From assembly GCF_026241135.1 (NCBI RefSeq), contig NZ_JAPFGA010000027.1, positions 1 through 35,376 of the forward strand: a stretch of 35,376 bases of DNA, written 5' to 3'. The notes below the pieces were generated by a model. That model had not been told where the DNA came from, made no database searches, and saw only the letters and a list, made by a program, of their open reading frames with translations. The DNA comes from Galbibacter kalidii (GTDB lineage Bacteria; Bacteroidota; Bacteroidia; Flavobacteriales; Flavobacteriaceae). Both the position numbers and the translations under genes were made by a program. This document shows positions 22,801 through 31,630 of the stretch, one piece after another. Numbering within the stretch: the first letter of the stretch is position 1; each line of letters opens with the position of its first letter.

Positions 22801-24982
22801 AGATGCCAACGGGGTGGTTTTAGGAAATTATGGTAGTGATAATGAATTGGAAAAAGCCATTGACACGCTCTATACATTGGAAGAGCCACCACTTTTAGAA
22901 ATAAGTACGACCCAACAAGATGTATATTGTTTTTCAGGGAGTGACGCCTGGGCCGAAGTTTCCATCACCGGAGGAACAGCCCCGTATACCATTGAATGGT
23001 CCAATGGGGGTACTTTGGCAAGGGCTACAGAACTCAGTGCCGGAACCTATGAAGTTCATGTTACCGATTCCAGGGGTTGTGAAGCCATTGCAGAAGTTAC
23101 TATTGAAGAACCGGAAGCTCCGGTTGAGATCAGTTACCCACAGTACAACAGGCCAAGCAGTATCGGGGCAACCGATGCCTGGATAGAAGCCGTTATTGTC
23201 GGGGGAACCCCTTTTGACGATGGCACTTACACCTATTTCTGGGAAAACGAAGAAGGAACATTGCTAAATGCCCTAACTTCAGCCGTGGTGGTTGACGGTA
23301 CCTATGTAATTCGTTTGACCGATATCCCTGCCGGGAATTATTATTTGACTGCTCAGGATAAAAACTATGAAATTGCCATGACCAAACTGGGTTGTACCCA
23401 TGCCAATAGCAAATTTACCATTCATGAACCTATTGAAGCCGTCATAGAAATACAAACCCCTATTTCCTGTAATACAGCCAATGAGTATCAGGACCCATTT
23501 AGCGATGGGGCCTTGGTAGCGCATATCAGTGGGGGCGTGCCTTTTGAAACCGGACTCCCGTACATCTACCATTGGAAAAAACAAAATGAAAATGGGAATT
23601 GGGAAGAATTGACCGATCAACTCGATAGTATCGCCATCAACCTAAACGATGGGAATTATGCTTTGAATGTTGAAGATGCAAATGGCAGTGTTATGGGAAC
23701 TTATCAAAGTGATGATTTGATCGAGGCCATTGACAGTACGTTCTATTTTGAGGAACCGGAGCTGCTGGAAGTCAGTTTTACCACCACAGAAATAAGCTGT
23801 GATGCGGGAAATAATGGCTCTGCTGAAGTTTTTATAACCGGAGGGGTACCGCCTTATGATATCAAATGGTCAAATGGAGGAACCACCCCTGTAATTACTG
23901 ATCTGATTGGAGGGACCTACTTCGTTTTTGTGACCGATAGCCGTGGTTGTGAGGTAAGTGGAAATGTTGAGGTAGCACAGCCCGGAGGACTTGAGTTTGA
24001 TGTGGTGACCCAAAAGGACCCAACTTGTTTTGAAGGGAGTGATGGGGAGATTGACATTGACGTAACCGGAGGGCTTCCGCCTTATGAATATCAGTGGAAT
24101 ACAGGGGAAACAACGAATTCCCTGGAAAACCTTTCCGAAGGCACATATACCTTGAAGATCGTGGATGCTGAAGGGTGTATCGCTTATAAAGAAATTATAC
24201 TTGAAGATCCGGAACCGGTACATATCGATTTGGGTGAAGACAGGACCTTGTGCAATAACCAGGAGTTTTCATTGGACATCACCATCGATGACCCCGGAGC
24301 TACTTATCAATGGGAATCCGATAACGGATTTACAAGTACTAGCCCGCAAGTAACTTTAAGTGAAGCCGGGATTTACACCGCCACGGTTACAACAGCTTTG
24401 GGTTGTATCGGTCAGGATCAAATAGAAGTGCAAGCCAGTAGTGCTGCCATAGATGCCGACTTTTTGATTACCTCACAGGCCTTTGTTGGTGAGGAAGTGG
24501 TATTGGTGAACGTGAGCAGTCCGCTAGGTGAAGGTACAGAATGGTATGTACCGGACGGGGTGACCATTGTTTCGGAAAGCAGTGAAGCCCTTATCTTGAA
24601 ATTTAAAGAAACAGGGGCTTATGAAGTAAGGTTGAGAACCCTTGAAGGGGATTGTTATCAGGATTATACCAAGCAAATTGTGGTGAAGGAACCGACAGAT
24701 CTGTATGATATTGGAGAAGCCGAAGAACCTTTCATAAAGAAATTTATGGTGTATCCAAACCCAACAAATGGAAACTTCTCCGTAGAAATAGAGCTTTCTG
24801 AAGTTGCTGACCTATCACTCAGGATGATAAGCCTGCTCACCGCTGAGGTTTCAGATAAACGTTCGTTGATCAACAGGGATAATTATTTGGAGGACTATCA
24901 AGTGGTCTTGCCGCCAGGGACTTATATCATACTGTTGGAAACACCAAAAGGAAATGAAGTAAGAAGAGTGATAATTAAGTAA
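19832..24982 (+). CDS. SprB-repeat surface protein with T9SS sorting domain (1716 aa)
   Basis: A signal peptide (about 1-21, LSFFGYNLTFAQ) is followed by about 370 residues of unique AT-rich sequence, then SprB-type repeats from about 395. Typical units are ITGGTAPYTIEWSNGGT, ITGGVPPYDIKWSNGGT and VTGGLPPYEYQWNTGET, each closing with GTYxxxVTDSxGC. Within this array a supramodule of about 300 residues is repeated (starts near 617, 917 and 1212). An Ig-like domain (DLGEDRTLCNNQEFSLDI) and a PKD-like domain precede a T9SS type A sorting domain at about 1637-1716 (FMVYPNPTNGNFSVEIEL, ending VRRVIIK). It is therefore exported by T9SS and anchored or released at the cell surface. SprB repeats are known from the mobile gliding adhesin of Flavobacterium johnsoniae, but a gliding role is not implied here. 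Probably the adhesive or filament part of the system. Confidence 0.85.
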   Translation: MKRVLLLIVLSFFGYNLTFAQEYRIEIKNLSLEVNGDEGVCESWVKMTAEFYGGAPSQQFLYYSFGGGKGMKYMDDTVEEISGDLKSIYVQTYTNERKDGVFSNPCGGTEIYPDGRIEYLNDICTISHYEHYGRNGGDFEASNRINFDYEIYPIIELNKLPDNNIGYDKEFNLSVTPESDMYSSSVYNWEYSIGYNNWKNMPSWTNGRKNFDIIPKDFLEADGFLPKDVINERIYFRINTCGDNTTNVIWYTIRKSAPSIVRTRSFQATCYGESDAYTRVFFDRQIDLGEYISYVLYDTEIDAFTDPDTGITYYVPVSNNNNITEFEESGGEYYLDVLGIPPSENYKFEIIGYDGYPYDDTNFDEENGDIKDSGYEGAILYTGDGTYSTDIVIPQTPPVEFTATKLQDITCFETEDGQIELSTTGGLTGEYQYIMYDESGGVVDNWTNFSNGSNHIITVKEEGSYRIFVRDSNGCDALKRDGNGNITEDVDFKEISINEPLLLEAFLIDLETTEPTAHGFTDGVISIEVSGGNHNDTGYTVVWEKDGSIINNPNTDLGSNGETGDSFEYGERLLDVGAGTYTAKIEDSKGCTIEVKDIEIGQPEALSLIIDETQAISCNNASTDDDFDLMDGELTARARGGVRLEAGDNGGRFYYYTWYEKNTQGQWIEMEQEKDSVLSDLPQGEYAVNIKDKNEIVIGRYEDNKLVEETPVEKELNEPTPIKITIDSLNVLCNGGNNAWIEASVTGGTLNGEDTYRYEWNNGETTSRIENLYAGTYTLYVYDSNDCYATREVVIDEPDKPLMIEEFAYKQPKAAGLTDGYIQYKITGGTAKPDKTYNYQWTDAAGNNLNAQVTDSLASDGYYIKLNNIGKGTYSLTVTDANYSKTDSDLGCTASDAYKLDEPDPLELSVEKTKVISCNALNEYGNPWADGELTAHAKGGVWLQPGDNGGLRYYYTWKKKDANGTWQVLTDQTDSIAINLDAGEYAVNIKDANGVVLGNYGSDNELEKAIDTLYTLEEPPLLEISTTQQDVYCFSGSDAWAEVSITGGTAPYTIEWSNGGTLARATELSAGTYEVHVTDSRGCEAIAEVTIEEPEAPVEISYPQYNRPSSIGATDAWIEAVIVGGTPFDDGTYTYFWENEEGTLLNALTSAVVVDGTYVIRLTDIPAGNYYLTAQDKNYEIAMTKLGCTHANSKFTIHEPIEAVIEIQTPISCNTANEYQDPFSDGALVAHISGGVPFETGLPYIYHWKKQNENGNWEELTDQLDSIAINLNDGNYALNVEDANGSVMGTYQSDDLIEAIDSTFYFEEPELLEVSFTTTEISCDAGNNGSAEVFITGGVPPYDIKWSNGGTTPVITDLIGGTYFVFVTDSRGCEVSGNVEVAQPGGLEFDVVTQKDPTCFEGSDGEIDIDVTGGLPPYEYQWNTGETTNSLENLSEGTYTLKIVDAEGCIAYKEIILEDPEPVHIDLGEDRTLCNNQEFSLDITIDDPGATYQWESDNGFTSTSPQVTLSEAGIYTATVTTALGCIGQDQIEVQASSAAIDADFLITSQAFVGEEVVLVNVSSPLGEGTEWYVPDGVTIVSESSEALILKFKETGAYEVRLRTLEGDCYQDYTKQIVVKEPTDLYDIGEAEEPFIKKFMVYPNPTNGNFSVEIELSEVADLSLRMISLLTAEVSDKRSLINRDNYLEDYQVVLPPGTYIILLETPKGNEVRRVIIK
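21680..23980 (+). repeat. About 900-bp tandem supramodule inside the SprB-repeat gene
   Basis: Three copies begin with ISCN(N/A/T) at nucleotides 21680, 22580 and 23465, i.e. 300 and 295 codons apart. Each copy runs through GGVxLxxGDNGG, YYYTWxKK, SIAINL, EYAVNIKDANG, an SprB unit, then a QPKAAGLTDG / RPSSIGATDA unit. The third copy is cut short before the C-terminal SprB units. The arrangement indicates duplication of a two-to-three-domain block rather than of single repeats. The end coordinate is approximate. Confidence 0.65.
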
Positions 24983-25008
24983 AGTGAGAAGTCAGGAGTC
25001 AGCAATAT

Positions 25009-25052
25009 TGTCACCCTGAGCCTGTCGAAGGGTTGACGAAGTATCGAAGGGT
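25009..25052. repeat. Interspersed repeat (CACCCTGAGCCTGTCGAAGG type)
   Basis: TGTCACCCTGAGCCTGTCG, then AAGGGTTGACGAAGTATCGA and AGGG lie in the 111-base gap between the SprB-repeat gene and the PKD lipoprotein. From memory this CCCTGAGCCTGTCGAAGGG core is a frequent dispersed intergenic repeat in Bacteroidota genomes. It contains short inverted parts (CCTGTCGAAGG, CGAAG) and may act as a REP-like mRNA element or protein-bound site. Confidence 0.5.
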
Positions 25053-25093
25053 AATTTAAGGAAGTAATTTAAAATTAGAGCTAAAAAGAGCAA

Positions 25094-26473
25094 GTGATTA
25101 AAAATAAACACACATATAAATTAAAATACTTAGTAGGCATGTTAATGCTTATCGCTTTCTCCTGCACCAAAGAACAGGCAATCCCTGTTAATATCGATTA
25201 TGAGCTTATCGTGATAGATGAAGATTATTCAACACCTGTTCAGGTAAAAATCAACAACATGACCACCGGGGCAGATGCCTATCAGTGGATATTGGAAGGG
25301 AGTACATCCAATACGATGAACACCAGTAGGAACCCTGGAACGATTGTATATGAGCAAGGTGGGGAGTACACCATTAGGTTAGAGGCCTCCAATCAAGATG
25401 GGGAATCAGCAGAAAAAGAAGAAACCATAACCGTTTATGACGGACTGTCCCTGGATTTTGACGTAGAGGTGATCGAAGACAATTATTCTCCCGTAGAAGT
25501 GAAAATTACCAATAATACAACCGGAGCCAGCACTTATGAATGGACATTTGAAGGTGGTGATCCGGAAACGTCAACCGAACAACACCCTCAAAATGTTGTT
25601 TTCACTGAACCGGGGGAACACAGGATCATTCTAAAAGCAGCAACAGATTTTGAAAGTTATACGCAGCAACAGACAATTACTGTAAAACCTTACCTAGAAG
25701 TCAATTTTGGCTGGGAAGTAGCCTTTCAGGATGACGACTATCAAGCACCGGTGACTTTGACGATGACGGGCAACAGTGTCAGTGCTACGGAATATCATTG
25801 GAGTTTTGACAATGGGTTGCCGCAAACTTCAACAGAAGAGGCGCCAACAGTGACTTTTGACACCCCGGGAATACATTCCATCACCCTGGAAGCAACCAAC
25901 GGGAAGGAAACAGAGCAGGTGACAAAAACCTTTGAAGTATTTCCGAACACCAATTTAAGAACCTTTACCGATGTACAACTGGGAATCAATACAGCTCATA
26001 ATTCCAACAGCATCGGAGCCTTCTTTTCTACCGTAAGCAGGGAAGTGTATTCAGAAAACGAAGTGGACCCGGAAGTAGGGGGAGCTATAGGTATTGTGTT
26101 CTTTGGTTTGGATGATGCATTCAGCTTTAACAAGTTCGTGTCGCCGGATGAAGTGACCAACGAAACCACCTTTTCATCCATCCCAAATGCAACACATACC
26201 AAAATAATCAATACCCAGGAAGGTTGTGGATGTGGGGCTTCCATGTCGGTTACCGAATTTGATGCTATGGAAGATGACAGTTCACTACAAGGACTAACCA
26301 TTGAAGAGACCAATGCTGGTTCCCAGCATTTTACAGATGCAGAAGTGCCACTTATAGTTTTGTTTGAAACCGAAGACGGGCGAAAAGGGGCGATCAAGAT
26401 AAAAGAATTCGTAAAACAAGGAAGTGATTCCTATATAATGATTGATATAAAAACACAAAAAGAACCTAATTAA
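25094..26473 (+). CDS. PKD-repeat lipoprotein with a novel C-terminal domain
   Basis: I keep the GTG start at 25094: the next ATG (25139) would leave only 8 residues before the lipobox, too short for a signal. The signal peptide ends MLMLIAFSC with lipidated C24. Three PKD-like modules follow at about 30-115, 115-200 and 200-285, each with the pattern YxWxLEG or YEWTFEGGDPETST, HPQNVVFTEPGEHRIILKA. The last 175 residues form a different domain (LRTFTDVQLGINTAHNSNS, FFGLDDAFSFNKFV, a cysteine cluster EGCGCGASMSV, and the end GSDSYIMIDIKTQ) that I do not recognise. It is followed after 2 bases by another lipoprotein gene. It probably sits on the outer membrane facing either side and contributes to the assembly; its role is inferred from context only. 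Confidence 0.7.
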   Translation: MIKNKHTYKLKYLVGMLMLIAFSCTKEQAIPVNIDYELIVIDEDYSTPVQVKINNMTTGADAYQWILEGSTSNTMNTSRNPGTIVYEQGGEYTIRLEASNQDGESAEKEETITVYDGLSLDFDVEVIEDNYSPVEVKITNNTTGASTYEWTFEGGDPETSTEQHPQNVVFTEPGEHRIILKAATDFESYTQQQTITVKPYLEVNFGWEVAFQDDDYQAPVTLTMTGNSVSATEYHWSFDNGLPQTSTEEAPTVTFDTPGIHSITLEATNGKETEQVTKTFEVFPNTNLRTFTDVQLGINTAHNSNSIGAFFSTVSREVYSENEVDPEVGGAIGIVFFGLDDAFSFNKFVSPDEVTNETTFSSIPNATHTKIINTQEGCGCGASMSVTEFDAMEDDSSLQGLTIEETNAGSQHFTDAEVPLIVLFETEDGRKGAIKIKEFVKQGSDSYIMIDIKTQKEPN

Positions 26474-26475
26474 AG

Positions 26476-27594
26476 ATGAGAAACAAATTATTATTTCTGT
26501 TGATGTTAACATTGGTATTTTCATGTTCTAAAGATGAAGAAACACCTAAGATTAATGAAGTTAATAATACTCGTTGGGATATAACTGTGACAAATGTTTC
26601 GGCTACAACGGTAGACTATGAAGAAGGGTCCTTTATCGGATTATCGAGTATTGCTATTGGATATAGAAAGAAAAATGACACTAAAATAGTTCAGGTTTCC
26701 ACCGAAGATAATAGAGAAGTAGGGTTAGAACCATATACAGATTATGAATTTTTTGCTTATGACACAAAAACAGGAGAAGTGTCTGATAAAAAAGTACCTT
26801 TTTCTACATTGTCTTTCGATCTCCTTTTTGAAGAGCAAAACACCAATTTTTCTGAATACAATGTGGCTTCACATGAAGGCTTTGAACATGCAATTAAGTT
26901 AGAAAATATATCATCAGAAATCAACATGATTAATGCTAAGCTTATCCCGGAAGAAACAACAGGGGAATCGGTATCGTTGGAAAATGTTAGAATAGAAAAT
27001 GATAGTCTTTACTTTACAATTCCTGAAAATATTATCCCGGATGATCCCTATGAAACATATCGGACATATAATATCGAATATACTATGGGTAATAAGAAAT
27101 CATTTAGTTTAAAAAACGGTAATAATCCCACTTCACAAAATATCGTATTAGTTGTTTACAATATAAAACCACAAATTTTATCCTCAACAATAATGAAGTT
27201 AGAAGCAGTGGACTATGCATGTAGTAGCATGCCATCATACAATATAGCATTAAGCGGAACATTTATGAATATTGATAATATAGGAGATGAGGGGTCTTAT
27301 GGCTTGATTGACTCAGATAATGTAAGAGTATTTGTCACGGATAAAGATACGGGAAACTTCTTTTTTATTGAAAAATCAACTTTACAAGAGTGCCCTACTT
27401 TTTCAAGGTTAGGAGACCGCCCATATGAAAACCCTTTTGGTTTAAATGTATACCATAGAATGGATGCTTTGGTAATTAGAGGAGTTGTATCTGAACACGA
27501 ATTTCACCCTGGAGAATTTTCAATTCGAGTAGTGTTTGAAAAAGGGGACGATTTTTATGAAACCAACGAGTTTCCTTTTACGATAACGGAGTAG
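26476..27594 (+). CDS. Surface lipoprotein of unknown function (372 aa)
   Basis: A lipoprotein signal, MRNKLLFLLMLTLVFSC with C17, is followed by an acidic SKDEE stretch typical of surface export. The N-terminal about 85 residues resemble a fibronectin/Ig-like fold (RWDITVTNVSATTVDYEEGS, LEPYTDYEFFAYDTKTGEVS). The rest is beta-rich with two Ig-like stretches (YNIEYTMGNKKSFSLKNG; GVVSEHEFHPGEFSIRVVFE) and has no enzyme motif. It starts 2 bases after the PKD lipoprotein and ends 32 bases before the toxin gene. It is clearly more AT-rich than its upstream neighbour. Being adjacent to the toxin gene, it may be a toxin-specific adaptor or second immunity factor at the envelope; both ideas are speculative. 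Confidence 0.6.
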   Translation: MRNKLLFLLMLTLVFSCSKDEETPKINEVNNTRWDITVTNVSATTVDYEEGSFIGLSSIAIGYRKKNDTKIVQVSTEDNREVGLEPYTDYEFFAYDTKTGEVSDKKVPFSTLSFDLLFEEQNTNFSEYNVASHEGFEHAIKLENISSEINMINAKLIPEETTGESVSLENVRIENDSLYFTIPENIIPDDPYETYRTYNIEYTMGNKKSFSLKNGNNPTSQNIVLVVYNIKPQILSSTIMKLEAVDYACSSMPSYNIALSGTFMNIDNIGDEGSYGLIDSDNVRVFVTDKDTGNFFFIEKSTLQECPTFSRLGDRPYENPFGLNVYHRMDALVIRGVVSEHEFHPGEFSIRVVFEKGDDFYETNEFPFTITE

Positions 27595-27626
27595 TGAAAG
27601 TCTAAATCGATAAAGCCAATCCATTT

Positions 27627-30600
27627 ATGAGTAACATTTTTAAATATAATATTTCAATATATAAAAGGAGTCTTCCTTTTTTAATGCTATTGGTGTTTAT
27701 GATGTTTGCTAAAAGCGGATTGGCCCAAGTCTATCCCGTACAGGTAAACACCAACCTCACCCCACCGTACAGCCTGAAATTATCGGACTATGCCACCACG
27801 CAAAGTGAAAAATTGATACTGAACGTATTGATGACCGATGTCAATGAATACAACCGCCAGCTTAGGTTCCGGTTTTCCATCAAAGACAACGGATTGGATA
27901 TCCGCAGTAACGATATAGTGGTAGGGGCCAATCCCGTTTTTGCCGATGGAGGTGTGCCGCTCAGGCTCACCAACCTCGACCTGCGTCCTTATTTTGAATT
28001 GCGGAACTTACAAGGGATAAGCCCTCAGCAATACAACAGTCCATTACCGGACGGGATGTACCAATTCTGTTTTGAGGTCTTCGATTGGGTTTCCGGGCAG
28101 CGTTTGTCCAACCCCAACCTGGGATGTTTCAATGCCTATCTCATCATCAATGATCCCCCATTTTTAAACCTGCCCAGGAAAGGGGATCTGGTAGAGGCCA
28201 AAAACCCTCAAAATATAGTGTTCAACTGGACACCAAGGCATTTAAACGCTACCAATGTACAGTATGAGTTTGAACTTCGGGAGCTCTGGGATACACAAAT
28301 AGACCCGCAAGCGGCTTTTTTGGCAAGTCCGAATTTGTACAGCACCACGACCCGGAACAACACCCTGTTGTACGGTCCGGGGGAAACTACCCTTTTGGAG
28401 AACAAAACATACGCATGGCGGGTACGGGCTTTGGTCAGCGATGGCATTAGTGAAACTTCGGTATTTAGGAACAATGGCTATAGTGAAATCTTTTATTTTA
28501 CCTATACCGCCGATTGTAGCTCCCCACAGTTTATATTGGCAAAATCATTGAGCAGCGATAGCGAAGAGATTACCTGGCAACCCAATCTGGACCATCAGGG
28601 ATATAATGTACAATACCGTAAAAAGGGAGTCAGGGATGCCGTTTGGTTTGAGACCAATGCCGTAAACCCATATACCAAACTGTACAATTTAGAACCGGGA
28701 ACCACTTATGAGTTCCGTGTTGGGGGTCAATGTATGTTGCCCTTAGCAAATCAGGAACCTAGGTATAGCTATTCGGGAATACAGGAATTTACTACCCCGG
28801 TAAAGACAGAAGATAGTTATTACAATTGTGGTATAGCGCCCGAAATAAAAATCACCAACAAGGAACCCTTACCAAGCCTTGCCGCTAATGAAGTGTTTAC
28901 GGCAGGCGATTTCCCCGTAACCATAAAAGCTGTAGAGGGACAAAATGGTGTATTTTCCGGGCTTGGTTTTATAGTGGTGCCCTATTTGGCAGATACCAAA
29001 ATAGCAGTAGAGTTCAGCAATGTCCGTATCAATACCGATTACCAACTGTATGCAGGGACGCTTTACACTACTTATGACCCCGATTGGGGCAATGTGGATG
29101 ATATGAGTGATGAGTTGGATGCTGTTACCGAGATACCGCAGGCCATTGGAGAGTTAGCAGATATCATTGCTGAATTTTTTAAAGAGCGTGAAGAAAGACT
29201 TGATAAGTTAAAGGAATTACAAAAGGAATTAGAAGATGCGATTATTACACAAGAAGAGTTTGAGGAGCAATCAAGCAAACTTGTGGAAGAAGATATAGTA
29301 GATATTGATTATTATAATGGCAAGTTAAAGGATAGTGTAATTGATAGTCCCTATGCTACTGATGAACAAAAGGAAGAAGTGAAAAACTTGGATCCTACGG
29401 CACTGGCTGACAACGATGACCTTAGTAAAGCGGATACTGATGCCATTGGTAAGAAAGATGCAACTAACTATTCCCAAACTCAAAAAATTATTGAGCAAGT
29501 AGCTGAGCAGAAAAAAGATGCAGAAGATTACCTTTTCAGCATACTTATGGCAATGAAAGCGATGGATGGGGATGCTTATTTGAAATGTAAAGAATGTGAA
29601 AGTAGTACTTTTGAAGTCGATGATAATGGTGAGACCAGACGTTTTTCAGGAAGAATTGGGCCTAAACTATTGACCTGTATTTTAGGGAATATAGAAAGTG
29701 GAGAACCCATAGAACCTAGTAAATTTACCCAAACCGCTGTTTCTGAAGAAGAACAGAAAACACTAGAAAACGAATTTAAAACCTTAGAGAACCTTGTATT
29801 GAATAAACAAGAGGGCTTTTTGGTTGTTAGCAAAAAAGACAACGATTTATTGGAGTGCAATACCCTGTTAAATTTTGAAGGCTTTTGCACGAATGATGAT
29901 GTAGGTGATATAGAGTTAAAACACTTAGCAGAAGAATTGCAACAATGCAACCCTACCAACATTACCGATGTCCATTCCATTTTAATAAGCTTAAACAAAC
30001 AGATACGCAGTAACCAACAAATAGAATGGGCTACGGAAGACAAGGTATACGTGCTTAATGAAAGCGGTCAAGTTGAAACTGTTTCGTTGACCGATGAGCA
30101 AATAGAAAATGGCGAATGGACAGACACGGACATCGACCAAATATTTAGGGTTTCTTATAATGAAAGTGGCATTCTACAATTCAAGGCAGTTGGCATACGG
30201 AATAGCATATCAATTTTTGATGGTAAAACAGCAAATTTAAAGTCCCTTTCCCAAAATATGAAGGTTAAGGGTAATGCCTTTTTAGAAGCGTTTAAGGTTA
30301 AAAATGTTGATGATACTCCAAAATTAAAAGGAGTAAATTTGGATAGTGATGCCTTTGCCGATGGTAAAAAAGTTGCCATTAAAGAAGATGCTACATTCAT
30401 TAAAATCATATCAGAGGGTGCAGGAAAGATGGGCACACTCCTAAAAACAGGAACGGTTGAAGAAACTACCTATCTTGAAAGTACTGAACCTACAGAAGTA
30501 GTACACGCACCTGGTTTGGTTACAGGAAGTACAGAAGCAGCTGTAAGGGCTGTGACAGATGTTACAGGTATCGTTGTTTTAGTTTATGATTTGTCGGTTG

Positions 30601-31628
30601 ATGAAGAAGCACGCCAGCAAACATGGCAAGGATTAAAAAAAGTAAAGGATGAGATAGTTGACGAGCCTTCAGCACTATTCCCATTGCTCAGTGATATTAT
30701 TATTGAGGAAGCTACCGGCAATACTCCAGAAGATTGGGCGGAGATAAATAATGAAGGTGCTGATTCAGGAAGAAAAGGGCACTTGACTACTAAAGGAGCT
30801 GTAAGAACTACAATAACCGTATTTACAAGTGGTAAACTGATTCTAAAACTACCTAAAATTGCAGATGATCTGGCAGCTAAATTGCTTAATGCCAAACTAT
30901 GGAATAAGTTTAAAAAGGCAGACGGTTTTACCGAAAACATGCTTCAGACCTTTAAAAAAGACATCAATGAGTTATTGGATAAAATACCTGAAGCAGCTGA
31001 AAGCCTTTCTAAAATAGCCGATTTTAGCAGTGCACAGGAATTGGCAGACATTGTAGCTAAAATGAATAAGCTGAAAGATGTTCCCGGTCTGGATAAAGTA
31101 ATTGTAGATATGGCTTCTCAATGGAACAAATTTCATGGGGGTAGGTTCGTTCTTGAATACTTTAGCAGTAAAATTGATGATTTAGGAGGGAAGCTCCGTT
31201 TTGAAGTAAAGCAAGCTGTAAAACTTGCTGATGGTTCTGATGCAGCAAGAGTATATGATGGATTTGTTGAAAAAGCTGGTTCAGTAACCAAGTATGAACT
31301 AAAAAACTGGGCAGGCTGGTACCCATCGTCTATTAAAACCCAATTTATCCGTGATATACAAGGAATCAATAACTTAAATGAGGTAAAGTGGGTGTTTAAT
31401 TCCACATCAGGAGTAAATAAAGGAAACCTAAAGGCCAAGTTTCTAGAAACGTTGAAAAAAGCTGATGGGAGCCCGGTAGATGAATTAAAGACCATTTCCG
31501 AAAGCCAAATAAAAAAATTATTCCCAGAAGATATCAGGTTTATTGATAATAATAATCGGATAGATTTTCTATTGGATAAATTAGAAGACAATAATGTGTT
31601 TAATAAAATATTTGAAGTTGCAGAATAG
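27627..31628 (+). CDS. TANFOR/FN3-trunk polymorphic toxin with nuclease-like tip (1333 aa)
   Basis: After a signal peptide (ending FMMFAKSGLAQ) comes a segment I recall as the TANFOR domain (about 33-175; VNTNLTPPYSLKLSDYATTQ, NPVFADGGVPLRLTNLDLRP). FN3-like modules follow at about 175-290 and 292-388 (EEITWQPNLDHQGYNVQYRK), then a domain at about 395-488 (CGIAPEIKITNKEPLPSL, TAGDFPVTIKAVEGQNGVFS). From about 505 the base composition drops sharply in G+C and the protein becomes helical (FFKEREERLDKLKELQKELE), with a Cys-rich part near 653 (KCKECESS) and a weakly hydrophobic stretch near 975. The final about 160 residues carry a PD-(D/E)XK-like set: D1211 (VYDGFVEK), E1224-L-K1226 (KYELKNW) and Q1239 (TQFIRDIQG). 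This is the polymorphic-toxin plan: fixed export trunk, variable tip. The next gene, 2 bases on, is placed as immunity. Nuclease activity is inferred. Confidence 0.75.
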   Translation: MSNIFKYNISIYKRSLPFLMLLVFMMFAKSGLAQVYPVQVNTNLTPPYSLKLSDYATTQSEKLILNVLMTDVNEYNRQLRFRFSIKDNGLDIRSNDIVVGANPVFADGGVPLRLTNLDLRPYFELRNLQGISPQQYNSPLPDGMYQFCFEVFDWVSGQRLSNPNLGCFNAYLIINDPPFLNLPRKGDLVEAKNPQNIVFNWTPRHLNATNVQYEFELRELWDTQIDPQAAFLASPNLYSTTTRNNTLLYGPGETTLLENKTYAWRVRALVSDGISETSVFRNNGYSEIFYFTYTADCSSPQFILAKSLSSDSEEITWQPNLDHQGYNVQYRKKGVRDAVWFETNAVNPYTKLYNLEPGTTYEFRVGGQCMLPLANQEPRYSYSGIQEFTTPVKTEDSYYNCGIAPEIKITNKEPLPSLAANEVFTAGDFPVTIKAVEGQNGVFSGLGFIVVPYLADTKIAVEFSNVRINTDYQLYAGTLYTTYDPDWGNVDDMSDELDAVTEIPQAIGELADIIAEFFKEREERLDKLKELQKELEDAIITQEEFEEQSSKLVEEDIVDIDYYNGKLKDSVIDSPYATDEQKEEVKNLDPTALADNDDLSKADTDAIGKKDATNYSQTQKIIEQVAEQKKDAEDYLFSILMAMKAMDGDAYLKCKECESSTFEVDDNGETRRFSGRIGPKLLTCILGNIESGEPIEPSKFTQTAVSEEEQKTLENEFKTLENLVLNKQEGFLVVSKKDNDLLECNTLLNFEGFCTNDDVGDIELKHLAEELQQCNPTNITDVHSILISLNKQIRSNQQIEWATEDKVYVLNESGQVETVSLTDEQIENGEWTDTDIDQIFRVSYNESGILQFKAVGIRNSISIFDGKTANLKSLSQNMKVKGNAFLEAFKVKNVDDTPKLKGVNLDSDAFADGKKVAIKEDATFIKIISEGAGKMGTLLKTGTVEETTYLESTEPTEVVHAPGLVTGSTEAAVRAVTDVTGIVVLVYDLSVDEEARQQTWQGLKKVKDEIVDEPSALFPLLSDIIIEEATGNTPEDWAEINNEGADSGRKGHLTTKGAVRTTITVFTSGKLILKLPKIADDLAAKLLNAKLWNKFKKADGFTENMLQTFKKDINELLDKIPEAAESLSKIADFSSAQELADIVAKMNKLKDVPGLDKVIVDMASQWNKFHGGRFVLEYFSSKIDDLGGKLRFEVKQAVKLADGSDAARVYDGFVEKAGSVTKYELKNWAGWYPSSIKTQFIRDIQGINNLNEVKWVFNSTSGVNKGNLKAKFLETLKKADGSPVDELKTISESQIKKLFPEDIRFIDNNNRIDFLLDKLEDNNVFNKIFEVAE

Positions 31629-31630
31629 CT

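Noticed and set aside
21680-23980. Periodic repeats considered as a CRISPR array or satellite
   Set aside because: The period is about 900 bp, in frame, and encodes SprB-type protein modules.
19832-24982. Assignment of the SprB-repeat gene as the gliding gene sprB itself
   Set aside because: The protein is far shorter than SprB adhesins and no sprC/D/F-type genes lie next to it; only the repeat type is shared.
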